Of a DNA stretch of 64,000 nt, positions 49,925-57,247 are shown in pieces; within the stretch, counting starts at the first letter, position 1; the number at the start of each line of letters is the position of its first letter. The stretch is from Sphingopyxis sp. H053 (GTDB lineage Bacteria; Pseudomonadota; Alphaproteobacteria; Sphingomonadales; Sphingomonadaceae): positions 310,001 to 374,000 of the forward strand of contig NZ_LNRU01000004.1 of NCBI RefSeq assembly GCF_001468225.1, in the 5' to 3' direction. The notes below the pieces were generated by a model that saw only the letters and a program-made list of their open reading frames with translations, had not been told where the DNA came from and did not search any database. Position numbers and translations under genes: made by a program.

Positions 49925-50530
49925 ATGAATCTCACCGACATTTTGGCGCAGGCCGGCGGCATTGAATCGATGGCGAAAGAGCTGGGTATTCCGCCCGCGA
50001 TGGCAAAACAGGGCGCCGACGCGCTGCTTCCCGCAATTCTCGGCGGTTTCAAGAAACAGGCGCAATCGGGCGGCGGGGTCGAAGGACTCGGCGGGCTGCT
50101 CGGTCAGCTCGGCGGCGGCGGCCTGCTCGATTCGGTGCTCGGATCGCAGCCCACGGAAGTGAGCCAGGGCAATGACGTGCTCGGGCAGATTTTTGGGTCG
50201 AAGGATGTCAGCCGCACCGTCGCCGGACAGGCGGCGGCGCAGACGGGGATCGATTCGGGGATTCTCAAGCAGATGCTGCCGATGCTCGCGATGATGGCCG
50301 CGGGCTATATGGCGAAGCAGGGCGGGCAGGGCGGCGAGAGCGGCGGGCTTTCGGGCGGTCTGGGCGGTATGCTCGGCAATGTGCTCGGCGGCGCGATGGG
50401 CGGCGGTGCGGCCCCGTCGGCCGGCGGCCTTGGCGGAAGCCTGGGCGGCCTCGGCAAGATGCTCGACATGGACGGCGACGGCAATCCGCTCGACGACATC
50501 ATGGGCATGGTCAACAAGATGCGTGGGTAA
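49925..50530 (+). CDS. DUF937 (YidB-like) protein
   Basis: Encodes 201 residues from the ATG at 49925. The N-terminal half is helical (MNLTDILAQAGGIESMAKELGI, ADALLPAILGGFKKQAQ). The C-terminal half is very Gly/Met-rich (GGLGGMLGNVLGGAMGGGAAP, LGGSLGGLGKMLDMDGDGNPLDD); the DMDGDGNPLDD stretch resembles a calcium-binding loop. DUF937 proteins are uncharacterised. The gene ends six bases before a REP-like repeat. Confidence 0.82.
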   Translation: MNLTDILAQAGGIESMAKELGIPPAMAKQGADALLPAILGGFKKQAQSGGGVEGLGGLLGQLGGGGLLDSVLGSQPTEVSQGNDVLGQIFGSKDVSRTVAGQAAAQTGIDSGILKQMLPMLAMMAAGYMAKQGGQGGESGGLSGGLGGMLGNVLGGAMGGGAAPSAGGLGGSLGGLGKMLDMDGDGNPLDDIMGMVNKMRG

Positions 50531-50536
50531 TGAAAT

Positions 50537-50614
50537 CGTCGCCCCCGCGAAGGCGGGGGCCGCAATCGGAATAGCGTAAGGCTGCCAGCGGCCCCCGCCT
50601 TCGCGGGGGCGACG
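50537..50614. repeat. REP-like paired palindrome (GCCCCCGC type)
   Basis: Perfect 27-base arms at 50537-50563 and 50588-50614, nearly identical to the elements at 7828 and 41661. Between the convergent DUF937 and GNAT genes, eight bases from the GNAT stop. Confidence 0.88.
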
Positions 50615-50621
50615 CTAACTG

Positions 50622-51218
50622 TTAAGCCGCGATCAGGCGCAATTCCTCACGGAAATCCTCGTCCACCCCGATGCGGCTTCGCATCGGGGTGACGGTGCCG
50701 TCCGATGTGGCGTCGCCTTCCTCGAACAGCGCACACGCCGCCTCGCCGCCACGCGCCAGGCTATAGCGCTGCGCGACCTTGCCGGTGGGCTTAAAACCAA
50801 GCTTGCGCAGCACCGCGCCCGACGCCGGATTGTCGAGGAAGTGGCCCGCCGACAGCTTCGGCAGGTTCATCGCGCGCGCGATATGGATGAGCTGACGCCC
50901 GGCCTCGGTCGCGAAACCCAGGCCCCAATAGGGCCGCGCGATCCAGTAACCCATTTCGAGCGCGCCTTCCGGACTCGGCGAAATGCCGCAGCCGCCGACG
51001 AGGCGCGGCGCGCCGCCGGTGCGGGCAAAGATCAGGAAGCGCGGCTGATCGGGATCGATCGGCTGGCTCAAATATGCCTGTGCCTGCTCTTCGCCATAGG
51101 GCCAAGGGGCGCGAGCGAGATTGCGGACCACCGCTTCCTCGCCGATCGCTTGGGCGAGCGCGGGGGCGTCTTCCAGCCAGCCGGGCCGCAGCAACAGTCT
51201 TTCGGTACGCGCGAACAT
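50622..51218 (-). CDS. GNAT family N-acetyltransferase (RimJ/RimL type)
   Basis: Encodes 198 residues: TERLLLRPGWLEDAPAL at the start, the acetyl-CoA site GYWIARPYWGLGFATEAGRQLI, and LDNPASGAVLRKLGFKPTGKVAQ. It transfers acetyl groups to an unknown amine or protein N-terminus in the cytoplasm. The last 25 or so residues (from about DGTVTPMRSRIGV) are encoded by a perfect palindrome (50664-50691) and look like a repeat-derived extension. Confidence 0.85.
   Translation of the reverse strand: MFARTERLLLRPGWLEDAPALAQAIGEEAVVRNLARAPWPYGEEQAQAYLSQPIDPDQPRFLIFARTGGAPRLVGGCGISPSPEGALEMGYWIARPYWGLGFATEAGRQLIHIARAMNLPKLSAGHFLDNPASGAVLRKLGFKPTGKVAQRYSLARGGEAACALFEEGDATSDGTVTPMRSRIGVDEDFREELRLIAA
50664..50691. 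repeat. Palindrome inside the GNAT coding sequence
   Basis: CACCCCGATGCG (50664-50675) and CGCATCGGGGTG (50680-50691) form a 12-bp perfect stem with a 4-base loop. It lies in the 3' end of the acetyltransferase gene and encodes part of its C-terminus (TPMRSRIGVD). Confidence 0.8.
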
Positions 51219-51345
51219 CTTTTCTAACTCCCAATGCCTGTCGCCTTGGCGCCAGATGGTGACGCTTTGACGACATTCGATATGGAGGGAGATGGATGGC
51301 CCCGTTTTCGCGCCCGATCGTCACAAGTGACGGATTTTGGACAAG

Positions 51346-51377
51346 AAAAAAGGGAGATCGGGGGCGACCCGTCTCCC
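51346..51377 (-). terminator. Intrinsic terminator after rpmA
   Basis: On the minus strand GGGAGA...TCTCCC, with an inner CGGG/CCCG stem and one bulge, is followed by TTTTTT (51351-51346). A further small hairpin (TTTCCGC at 51393 with GCGGAAA at 51405) precedes it. Ends the rplU-rpmA transcript. Confidence 0.85.
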
Positions 51378-51458
51378 TCTTTTCGAACTTTGTTTCCGCT
51401 TGCGGCGGAAAGGACCGTTCCGGGTCATCCCTTGATGGACGACCCTGGAAGATCGTCC

Positions 51459-51728
51459 TTATTCGGCGGCTTCCGCCATGGCGTCGACCGACACATATTT
51501 GCGGCCAAGCTTGCCATCGTGGAATCGGACCTGGCCGTCGGCGGTTGCGAACAGCGTGTGGTCCTTGCCCATGCCAACGTTGACACCCGGGTAAACCTTG
51601 GTGCCGCGCTGACGCACGATAATGTTGCCGCCGATCACTTCCTGACCGCCGAACTTCTTCACGCCAAGGCGGCGGCCGGCTGAGTCGCGACCGTTGCGCG
51701 AAGAACCGCCTGCTTTCTTATGTGCCAT
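51459..51728 (-). CDS. rpmA: 50S ribosomal protein L27
   Basis: Encodes 89 residues, starting [29 protein letters not shown], the standard L27 N-terminus near the peptidyl-transferase centre, followed by [29 protein letters not shown]. The L27 tail is acidic-neutral (VDAMAEAAE). It follows rplU on the minus strand, the canonical rplU-rpmA pair, and ends in the intrinsic terminator. Confidence 0.97.
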   Translation of the reverse strand: MAHKKAGGSSRNGRDSAGRRLGVKKFGGQEVIGGNIIVRQRGTKVYPGVNVGMGKDHTLFATADGQVRFHDGKLGRKYVSVDAMAEAAE

Positions 51729-51780
51729 GACTGATGCTCCTTAATTCGTTCGTTCGAGAGGCCGAGCCGCGTTGCCGCGC

Positions 51781-52269
51781 TCAGGCTTCCTTCTTGGGGG
51801 CTGCCTTCTTGGCAGCGGGCTTCTTTGCGGGCGCTTCGGCAGCGGCTTCGGTCTTCGGAGCAGCGGCCTTCTTCGGCGCGGCTTCCTTGGCGGGCGCAGC
51901 AGCCTTGGCTTCGGCGGCCGGAGCGGCCTCTGCCTTCGGAGCGGCTTCCTTCTTCGGCGCGGCCTTCTTGGCATCGCCGACGGCGAGGATGCGCAGCAGC
52001 GTCAGCGACTGGCGGTGACCGTTGCGGCGACGATAATTGTGCCGGCGGCGCTTCTTGAAGACGATGACCTTTTCGCCGCGCGTCTGGGCGATGATCTCGG
52101 CCGAAACGACGAGGCCGTCGGCGCTCTTCACTTCGCCGCCGTCACCGGCCAGCAGGATGTCGCCCAGCGACACGGTGTCGCCAGCTTCGCCGTCGATCTT
52201 TTCAACGGCGATCTTGTCTCCAGCGGCGACGCGATACTGCTTGCCGCCCGTGCGCACGATTGCGAACAT
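51781..52269 (-). CDS. rplU: 50S ribosomal protein L21 with long C-terminal extension
   Basis: Encodes 162 residues. The first 100 or so are normal L21 ([44 protein letters not shown]). From about residue 101 an Ala/Lys/Pro/Glu-rich tail of about 60 residues follows ([20 protein letters not shown] type). L21 is usually 100-105 residues. The tail may contact rRNA or other proteins from outside the ribosome, or be neutral; it resembles the added N-terminus of AtpD. Confidence 0.95.
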   Translation of the reverse strand: MFAIVRTGGKQYRVAAGDKIAVEKIDGEAGDTVSLGDILLAGDGGEVKSADGLVVSAEIIAQTRGEKVIVFKKRRRHNYRRRNGHRQSLTLLRILAVGDAKKAAPKKEAAPKAEAAPAAEAKAAAPAKEAAPKKAAAPKTEAAAEAPAKKPAAKKAAPKKEA

Positions 52270-52497
52270 GGTCTTCCATCCAATCAGAAACTAAAACACC
52301 CACGCTGCCAGTCACCCGCCAAAGCAGGCGATTTTTCCGGCATGCGGGAAAGTCAGCGCCACTAGCGAGCCAAGCCGTCGCTGTCAACCGCCAAATCCCG
52401 TGCTTTTCATCCAAAAGCGCGGGGCTGCACCGATTATCGCGCGCGCCGCCGATTCGGTGCTTGCTGCGCCGTCGGTGCGCCCATATCAGGGGCGGCG

Positions 52498-53007
52498 ATG
52501 AAGCGCGCCTTTCTTTTCGCTCCGCTGCTCCTGCCGCTGCCCGCCTGCGCCGCGACGCAGGCCAACGACGGGCCCTCGCTGGCAAAGCGCGCGATCGAGG
52601 GGCGATTCGATGTCGCGCCCCCCGCGGTCGTCGTCGCGCCCCCGGGGCCGCTGCCCACCGACCTCGCCGGACGGCTTCAGCGCTGGGAATCGGATGGTGC
52701 CGCGGGCCAGCAGGCCTTTGCCGCCGAACGGGCCGCGACGGCGTCGGCGGTTTCGGCCGCCGCGGGCGCCTCCGTCGGCAGCGAACGCTGGGTCGTCGCG
52801 CAGCAGGCGATCTCGCGCCTTACCGCGGCGCGCGCGCCGCTCACCGCGGCGCTCGCCGATATCGATCGCCTCTATCTCGAGCGCAGCGTCGACGAGCAGA
52901 TCGACGGGCTTCCCGACATCTATGCGCTGCGCGACCGGCTCGCCGATCTCGCCTCGACGCAGGATGCGGTGCTGGAAGCGTTGAACGCGCAGTTGCCGGG
53001 GCAATAG
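52498..53007 (+). CDS. Hypothetical exported protein
   Basis: Encodes 169 residues. Signal peptide (RAFLFAPLLLPLPACAA; a possible lipobox around PLPAC). The mature chain is Ala-rich and mostly helical (RAATASAVSAAAGASVGSERWVVAQQAISRLTAARAPLTAALADIDRLYLERSVDEQIDGL...), with no known motif. Function unknown. It lies between rplU (divergent) and a repeat-filled spacer before pspF. Confidence 0.72.
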   Translation: MKRAFLFAPLLLPLPACAATQANDGPSLAKRAIEGRFDVAPPAVVVAPPGPLPTDLAGRLQRWESDGAAGQQAFAAERAATASAVSAAAGASVGSERWVVAQQAISRLTAARAPLTAALADIDRLYLERSVDEQIDGLPDIYALRDRLADLASTQDAVLEALNAQLPGQ

Positions 53008-53012
53008 TGCCC

Positions 53013-53149
53013 AATCCTCCCTGCCGCGCAGCGGTGGGGAGGGGGACCGCGCCCGCAGGGCGTGGTGGAGGGGCGGCGACCTCACGCAAAAGCCCCTCCA
53101 TCAGCGCTTCGCGCTGCCACCTCCCCATCGCTTCGCGACAGGGAGGATC
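53013..53149. repeat. Complex palindromic repeat downstream of pspF
   Basis: ATCCTCCCTG (53014) and CAGGGAGGAT (53139) form the outer ends, with inner inverted pairs GGTGGAGGGGC / GCCCCTCCATC. The unit resembles an alphaproteobacterial intergenic repeat of about 130 bases and lies between the exported protein and pspF. Confidence 0.6.
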
Positions 53150-53157
53150 AACCGCCC

Positions 53158-54189
53158 TTACTGATTCAGCCCGTGCTTTTTCAGCGCGTGGCGGATCTGG
53201 TCGTAGCTCAGCCCCAGCGCTTCGGCCGCGACCTTCTGGTTGAAGCGGCAGCGTGCCATCGTGTCGGACAATATCTGCTTTTCATAAGCGTCGACCGCCG
53301 CGCGCAGGTCGCTGACCGGGCCCGAGGGCGGGGCGGTGGCCGCGTGCGCGGCGTCATTCGCCGGCGCCGGCGCGGACGCCTCGGGCCGTGCGGGGACCTT
53401 GCGCGATACCGGCTGCCACGGGCTCGCAAAAGGGTCGAAGCTCAGCGCGTCGACCGGCTTTTCGGCGTCGGCCCAGCGATAGATCGCGCGCTCGATCACG
53501 TTCCGGAGTTCGCGGACATTGCCCGGCCAGTCGTGTCCCTCCATCGCCGCGAGTGCGCGCGGGCCGAAACCCGGCCATTCGTCCCAGCCGAGCACCGCCG
53601 CCATGCGCTGCCCGAAATATTCGGCGAGCACCTCGATATCGCCTTCGCGTGCGCGCAGCGGGGGCAGGGTGATAACCTCGAACGACAGCCGGTCGAGCAG
53701 GTCGGCGCGGAAGCGATTATCGTCGGCGAGCGCGGGCAGATGCTCGTTCGTCGCCGCAACGATACGCACGTCGACGCGGATCGGGCGCGACGATCCGACG
53801 CGCGTCACCTCGCCATATTCGACCGCGCGCAGCAGCCGCTCCTGCGCGCCCATCGACATTGTCGCGAGTTCGTCGAGGAACAAGGTGCCGCCGTCGGCTT
53901 CCTCGAAGCGCCCCGCGCGGGTGCGCGTCGCGCCGGTGAAGGCGCCCGCCTCATGCCCGAACAATTCGGACTCGATCAGCGTTTCGGGCATCGCGGCGCA
54001 GTTCATGATCACATAGGGGCGATCCCAGCGCGTCGACAGCCGGTGGAGGCGTTCGGCGATCAATTCCTTGCCCGTCCCGCGCTCGCCGATCACCAGCACC
54101 GGGCGGTCGAGCGAGGCGGCGAGGCTCGCGCGTTCGACCGCGTCCTGAAACGCCGCCGATTGGCCGATAAATTGGGTCTCGCGCTCCAT
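53158..54189 (-). CDS. pspF: PspF: sigma-54 enhancer-binding activator of the psp operon
   Basis: Encodes 343 residues from the ATG at 54189 (a TTG at 54195 is an alternative). The AAA+ domain has Walker A GERGTGKE (35-42), GAFTGATR (82-89) for contact with sigma-54, Walker B-region GGTLFLDELATMS and GNVRELRNVIERAIYRW. A Pro/Ala-rich linker precedes a C-terminal Fis-type helix-turn-helix (NQKVAAEALGLSYDQIRHALKKHG). No receiver domain, as in PspF, so it is held off by a partner (PspA) rather than by phosphorylation. Divergent from the psp operon; the 178-base spacer holds the binding sites and promoter. Confidence 0.93.
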   Translation of the reverse strand: MERETQFIGQSAAFQDAVERASLAASLDRPVLVIGERGTGKELIAERLHRLSTRWDRPYVIMNCAAMPETLIESELFGHEAGAFTGATRTRAGRFEEADGGTLFLDELATMSMGAQERLLRAVEYGEVTRVGSSRPIRVDVRIVAATNEHLPALADDNRFRADLLDRLSFEVITLPPLRAREGDIEVLAEYFGQRMAAVLGWDEWPGFGPRALAAMEGHDWPGNVRELRNVIERAIYRWADAEKPVDALSFDPFASPWQPVSRKVPARPEASAPAPANDAAHAATAPPSGPVSDLRAAVDAYEKQILSDTMARCRFNQKVAAEALGLSYDQIRHALKKHGLNQ

Positions 54190-54191
54190 TC

Positions 54192-54240
54192 CCAATCATT
54201 GGCAAATTTTCCCGCTGATTGGCAAGTCAAATCGATTGGG
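54192..54240 (+). promoter_or_regulatory. Putative PspF upstream activating region
   Basis: ATTGG occurs three times on the plus strand (54198, 54218, 54235), the first within a perfect 11-base palindrome CCAATCATTGG (54192-54202), and the first two as an 8-base direct repeat ATTGGCAA 20 bases apart. It lies 50-100 bases upstream of the sigma-54 promoter, a normal enhancer distance. Confidence 0.55.
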
Positions 54241-54288
54241 GGTGCCGTTTCAGTGTGAAGTTCGGCGGTTTTCCGTGGGCGCACGCAA

Positions 54289-54306
54289 TTGGCACGCCCT
54301 ATGCAT
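54289..54306 (+). promoter_or_regulatory. Sigma-54 promoter of the psp operon
   Basis: TTGGCACG at 54289-54296, then four bases, then ATGCA at 54301-54305, gives the -24/-12 pattern TGGCAC-N5-TGCA/TTGC. It is about 60 bases upstream of the first ORF and faces away from pspF. Confidence 0.75.
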
Positions 54307-54367
54307 TGTTTCAGACGAACCGGCGCAGATCGCACCGGTGCAGCGAAAACACAGGGAAGGTTGATCC

Positions 54368-54538
54368 ATGAAAACGATGTTTGCCCAGGCCGCCACTTTC
54401 GCGCTCAGCGCGGTCGGAGCGCTTGCCATCCTCGTCGGCGTGATCGACCAGCCCCAGGTTGCCGCCAGCGTCACCGGCACCCCCGCCGGCCCGCTGGTTG
54501 CCGCTGTCATGTCCCCGGCGGTCAGCGCTTTGGCCTGA
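54368..54538 (+). CDS. Psp leader small protein (56 residues)
   Basis: A 57-codon ORF beginning MKTMFAQAATFALSAVGALA and ending MSPAVSALA, with GGAAGG eight bases before the ATG. One hydrophobic segment (about residues 8-26), then a Val/Ala/Pro-rich mildly hydrophobic tail; it looks like a signal-anchor or a secreted small peptide. It is the first gene after the sigma-54 promoter and is followed at once by a strong intrinsic terminator. I recognise no family. It could be a structural Psp component made in excess over PspA, or a leader peptide whose translation controls the terminator. Confidence 0.65.
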   Translation: MKTMFAQAATFALSAVGALAILVGVIDQPQVAASVTGTPAGPLVAAVMSPAVSALA

Positions 54539-54544
54539 CCGGCA

Positions 54545-54595
54545 CTGGTGCCGGGGCACTCTCCCCCCTTGCCCCGCCCCGGCACCAGCTTTTTT
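54545..54595 (+). terminator. Intrinsic terminator/attenuator before pspA
   Basis: A perfect 13-bp stem (54545-54557 with 54576-54588) with an 18-base C-rich loop is followed by CTTTTTT. It lies between the leader ORF and pspA, inside the psp transcription unit, so readthrough or an internal promoter is required for pspA. Confidence 0.8.
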
Positions 54596-54648
54596 CCAAC
54601 GACACCCAAAAAAATACCGGGTCTCAAGATTTCGACAGGAGTTTCAAA

Positions 54649-55314
54649 ATGGGTATTTTTTCACGAACCCGCGACATCATCGCCGCCAACGTCACCGACC
54701 TGCTCGACCGGGCCGAGGACCCCGAAAAGATGATCCGCCAGATCATCTTCGAGATGAACGAAACGCTCGTCGAAGTTCGCGCCTCCGCCGCCCGCACCAT
54801 CGCGGACCAAAAGGAAATGCGCCGCCACATCGCCAAGCTCGAAAGCCTGCGGGACAGCTGGAAGGAAAAGGCCGAACTCGCGCTGTCGAAGGACCGCGAA
54901 GACCTCGCCACCGCCGCGCTTGTCGAAAAGCAGAAGGCCGGCGACATGGCCGAGAAACTCAAGGCCGAGATCGCCGTCCTCGACGACGCGCTGACGGGTT
55001 ACGAGGCCGACATCGCCAAGCTGCAGAAGAAGCTTTCGGAAGCCCGCGCGCGCCAGTCGAGCGTCGTCAACCGCCTCGAAAGCGCCGAGAATCGCTACAA
55101 GCTGCGCGAGATGACCAACGGCGACCGGGTCGAAGACGCCTTCTCGCGCTTCGAGATCCTCGAACGCCGCGTCGACGAAGCCGAAGGCCGCGCCGATGCG
55201 CTGAGCCTCGGTTACAAGAAGTCGCTCGACGAAGAGATCGCCGAACTGCAGGCCGCCGACAAGGTTGCCGACGAACTCGCCGCGCTGAAAGCCGCGCAGG
55301 CCAGCAAGCAGTAA
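54649..55314 (+). CDS. pspA: Phage shock protein A
   Basis: Encodes 221 residues from the ATG at 54649 (AGGAG seven bases upstream). All-helical, ESCRT-III-like protein: MGIFSRTRDIIAANVTDLLDRAEDPEKMIRQIIFEM at the amphipathic N-terminus, then long charged coiled coils to about 200. It binds the inner membrane under stress and inhibits PspF in the resting state. The sequence is a normal length PspA. It is the first gene after the attenuator. Confidence 0.95.
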   Translation: MGIFSRTRDIIAANVTDLLDRAEDPEKMIRQIIFEMNETLVEVRASAARTIADQKEMRRHIAKLESLRDSWKEKAELALSKDREDLATAALVEKQKAGDMAEKLKAEIAVLDDALTGYEADIAKLQKKLSEARARQSSVVNRLESAENRYKLREMTNGDRVEDAFSRFEILERRVDEAEGRADALSLGYKKSLDEEIAELQAADKVADELAALKAAQASKQ

Positions 55315-55326
55315 GGAGCCGGACCG

Positions 55327-55602
55327 ATGGAAGAGATCATCATCGTCCCGATCGTCATCGGAACCCTCTTCCTCGGTCTGCCTTGGCTGATCCTCCACTA
55401 CATCACGAAGTGGAAGCAGGCCAAGACGCTGACCGGAGAAGACGAACAGCTGCTCGACGAACTCTATGACACCGCACGGCGGCTCGAAAACCGCCTGCAC
55501 ACCGTCGAACGCATCATCAGCGCCGACCATCCCGACTTCCGCCCCGCGGTACGCAGCGATGAAGAACTGGCGCAACTCGAAAACAATAGCCGGAGGAACT
55601 GA
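55327..55602 (+). CDS. pspB: Phage shock protein B
   Basis: Encodes 91 residues: a membrane helix (IIIVPIVIGTLFLGLPWLILHYI) and a coiled-coil tail (LLDELYDTARRLENRLHTVERIISADHPDFRP). PspB and PspC in other bacteria release PspA from PspF when the envelope is damaged. The start is 12 bases after pspA. The RLENRLHTVERI segment recurs in the downstream small genes. Confidence 0.88.
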   Translation: MEEIIIVPIVIGTLFLGLPWLILHYITKWKQAKTLTGEDEQLLDELYDTARRLENRLHTVERIISADHPDFRPAVRSDEELAQLENNSRRN

Positions 55603-55603
55603 G

Positions 55604-55984
55604 ATGTCTGCCAGCCGCACAAAATTCTACCTCGACAAGCAGAACGGCAAATGGAGCGGTGTGTGCGCCGGGATCGCGGATTATAGCGGGATCGACGTCC
55701 TCTGGGTCCGCGTCGGCGCGGTCCTCCTGACCCTGATGGGCGGCTTCCCCTGGACGCTGATCGCTTACTGGATGGTCGCCTGGATGGGCACGCCCAAGCC
55801 GTTCGCGCTCTATGGTTCGACCGAGGAAGCGAAATTCTGGCAGGGTGTGCGCAGCAACCCGACCGCATCGACCCGCGACATCAAGTCGCGCTTCCGCGAC
55901 ATCGACCGCCGGCTTGCCGACATCGAGCAATATTATACGAGCCACAACCGCCGCCTCGCGGACGAGATCGACGCTCTCCGCTGA
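55604..55984 (+). CDS. pspC: Phage shock protein C
   Basis: Encodes 126 residues from the ATG at 55604 (GGAGGA upstream), one base after the pspB stop. PspC domain: KFYLDKQNGKWSGVCAGIADYSGIDVLWVRVGAVLLTLMGGFPWTLIAYWMVAW. The cytoplasmic tail ends RDIDRRLADIEQYYTSHNRRLADEIDALR, close to the module in the next genes. It acts with PspB at the inner membrane. Confidence 0.93.
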   Translation: MSASRTKFYLDKQNGKWSGVCAGIADYSGIDVLWVRVGAVLLTLMGGFPWTLIAYWMVAWMGTPKPFALYGSTEEAKFWQGVRSNPTASTRDIKSRFRDIDRRLADIEQYYTSHNRRLADEIDALR

Positions 55985-56023
55985 TCGGGCCTCACGCGGA
56001 AACGGCAACAGGGAGGAAGATAC

Positions 56024-56323
56024 ATGAATTTCGGTGGCACCACTTTTGTCCTCGCTATCATCGCTTTGTCGATCGGCGGCTGGATGTTCACCACCTGGAT
56101 CCGCGCCAAGCACGGCTATCCCGTTGAGAATGAATGGGGCGGCACGGTTCATCGAACCGACCCCGACGCTGATCGGAAAATCGCCCTGCTGACCGATGAC
56201 AACGCCAAGCTGGCGGGGCAGGTCAGCCGGCTGGAAGAGCGGATTTCGGTGCTCGAACGCATCGCGACCGAAAACCATGGTCAGGCGGCAGAGCTCGCCA
56301 GCCAGATCGACCGCCTGCGCTGA
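56024..56323 (+). CDS. PspB-like small membrane/coiled-coil protein, copy 1
   Basis: Encodes 99 residues (GGGAGGAA site upstream). One membrane helix (TFVLAIIALSIGGWMFTTWI), then RAKHGYPVENEWGG, then a coiled coil (LTDDNAKLAGQVSRLEERISVLERIATENHGQAAELASQIDRLR). The GGWxFTTWxRxKxGYPxENxWG block is shared with the next gene, showing they are paralogs. Function unknown; context says psp envelope-stress response. Confidence 0.85.
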   Translation: MNFGGTTFVLAIIALSIGGWMFTTWIRAKHGYPVENEWGGTVHRTDPDADRKIALLTDDNAKLAGQVSRLEERISVLERIATENHGQAAELASQIDRLR

Positions 56324-56337
56324 GAGGATAGAAGACA

Positions 56338-56655
56338 ATGAATCTCGATGTCCTGAACGCCATCGCCCCCGTCATCGCCACCATCGGGCTGGCCGGGGTC
56401 GGAGGGTGGGTCTTCACCACCTGGCTCCGCGTCAAGAACGGTTATCCGCTCGAAAACAGCTGGGGCAAGGCGGTTTATCCCAAGACCAGCGACGAGGCGA
56501 TGGAACGCGTCAAGCTGATCAGCCAGGAAAATGCCCAGCTGCGCGCCGAGCTCGGTTCGGTGAAGGATCGCCTCGCGGTGATCGAGCGCATCGTCACCGA
56601 CGACAGCCACCGGTTGAGCCATGAGATCGAGGCGTTGCGGCGCCCCTCGAACTGA
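56338..56655 (+). CDS. PspB-like small membrane/coiled-coil protein, copy 2
   Basis: Encodes 105 residues, 14 bases after copy 1. Helix IAPVIATIGLAGVGGWVFTTWL, then RVKNGYPLENSWGKAVYP, then LISQENAQLRAELGSVKDRLAVIERIVTDDSHRLSHEIEALRR. Nearest relative is copy 1 (about half of the juxtamembrane block identical). The tail IERIVTD...LSHEIEALRR is the consensus module of the set. Confidence 0.85.
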   Translation: MNLDVLNAIAPVIATIGLAGVGGWVFTTWLRVKNGYPLENSWGKAVYPKTSDEAMERVKLISQENAQLRAELGSVKDRLAVIERIVTDDSHRLSHEIEALRRPSN

Positions 56656-56667
56656 GGAGATTGAACC

Positions 56668-56931
56668 ATGGAAGTCATCTTCATTCTCGCCATCGTCGTC
56701 GGACTGCCCGTCACCTTGGCCATCGGCTATGCCGCTTATGAGCGGACCTTGAAATTCAAGGAAAAGCAGTTCCAGGCGATCACCCACGAGACCGCCGAGA
56801 AGGCCGCGCAATATGCGGCGCAAACCGAACGGCTGGAGGCTCGCGTCCGCGTTCTCGAGCGCATCGTTACCGACAAGGGAATTGATGTCGCCGACGAGAT
56901 CGAAAAGCTGCGCGACGCCCCGCTGAACTAA
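56668..56931 (+). CDS. PspB-like small membrane/coiled-coil protein, copy 3
   Basis: Encodes 87 residues, 12 bases after copy 2. Helix VIFILAIVVGLPVTLAIGYAAYE, then a basic KFKEKQFQAI stretch and TERLEARVRVLERIVTDKGIDVADEIEKLRD. It lacks the GYPxENxWG block of copies 1 and 2 but keeps the VLERIVTD-EIEKLR tail. Confidence 0.83.
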   Translation: MEVIFILAIVVGLPVTLAIGYAAYERTLKFKEKQFQAITHETAEKAAQYAAQTERLEARVRVLERIVTDKGIDVADEIEKLRDAPLN

Positions 56932-56960
56932 AACAAAGAAATACGGAAAGGATCTTCCCC

Positions 56961-57224
56961 ATGGGCCCGTTTGAAATGGTTGTCGGCATCGTCCTGATCG
57001 TGACCATCGGCAGCATTATCCGCGCCAAGCACGGCATCCGCCGCGATCACAAGGGCGGCGACTATTTCGTCGCCACCGACAATGGCGAGACCAAGGCGCT
57101 GCAAGCCGAAATCCGCGCACTCAAGGAGCGGATCCAGGTGCTCGAACGCATCGCCACCGACCACAACCGCGCGGTCACGCTCGATCAGGAAATCGAGAAA
57201 TTGCGCGACAACAGCAAAATCTGA
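56961..57224 (+). CDS. PspB-like small membrane/coiled-coil protein, copy 4
   Basis: Encodes 87 residues, 29 bases after copy 3. Helix FEMVVGIVLIVTIGSII, then RAKHGIRRDHKGGDYFV (compare RAKHGYP in copy 1), then AEIRALKERIQVLERIATDHNRAVTLDQEIEKLRDNSKI, nearly the consensus tail. Confidence 0.83.
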   Translation: MGPFEMVVGIVLIVTIGSIIRAKHGIRRDHKGGDYFVATDNGETKALQAEIRALKERIQVLERIATDHNRAVTLDQEIEKLRDNSKI

Positions 57225-57247
57225 ATGCCGGAAAAGGAGCAACGCTC

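Noticed and set aside
51234..51683. A possible small gene on the plus strand before rpmA
   Set aside because: No convincing ribosome-binding site, and it overlaps the rpmA terminator and coding sequence in antisense.
54459..55469. A plus-strand open frame of 336 codons overlapping pspA in another frame
   Set aside because: Very Arg/Pro/His-rich; PspA in the correct frame has the family sequence and a good ribosome-binding site.
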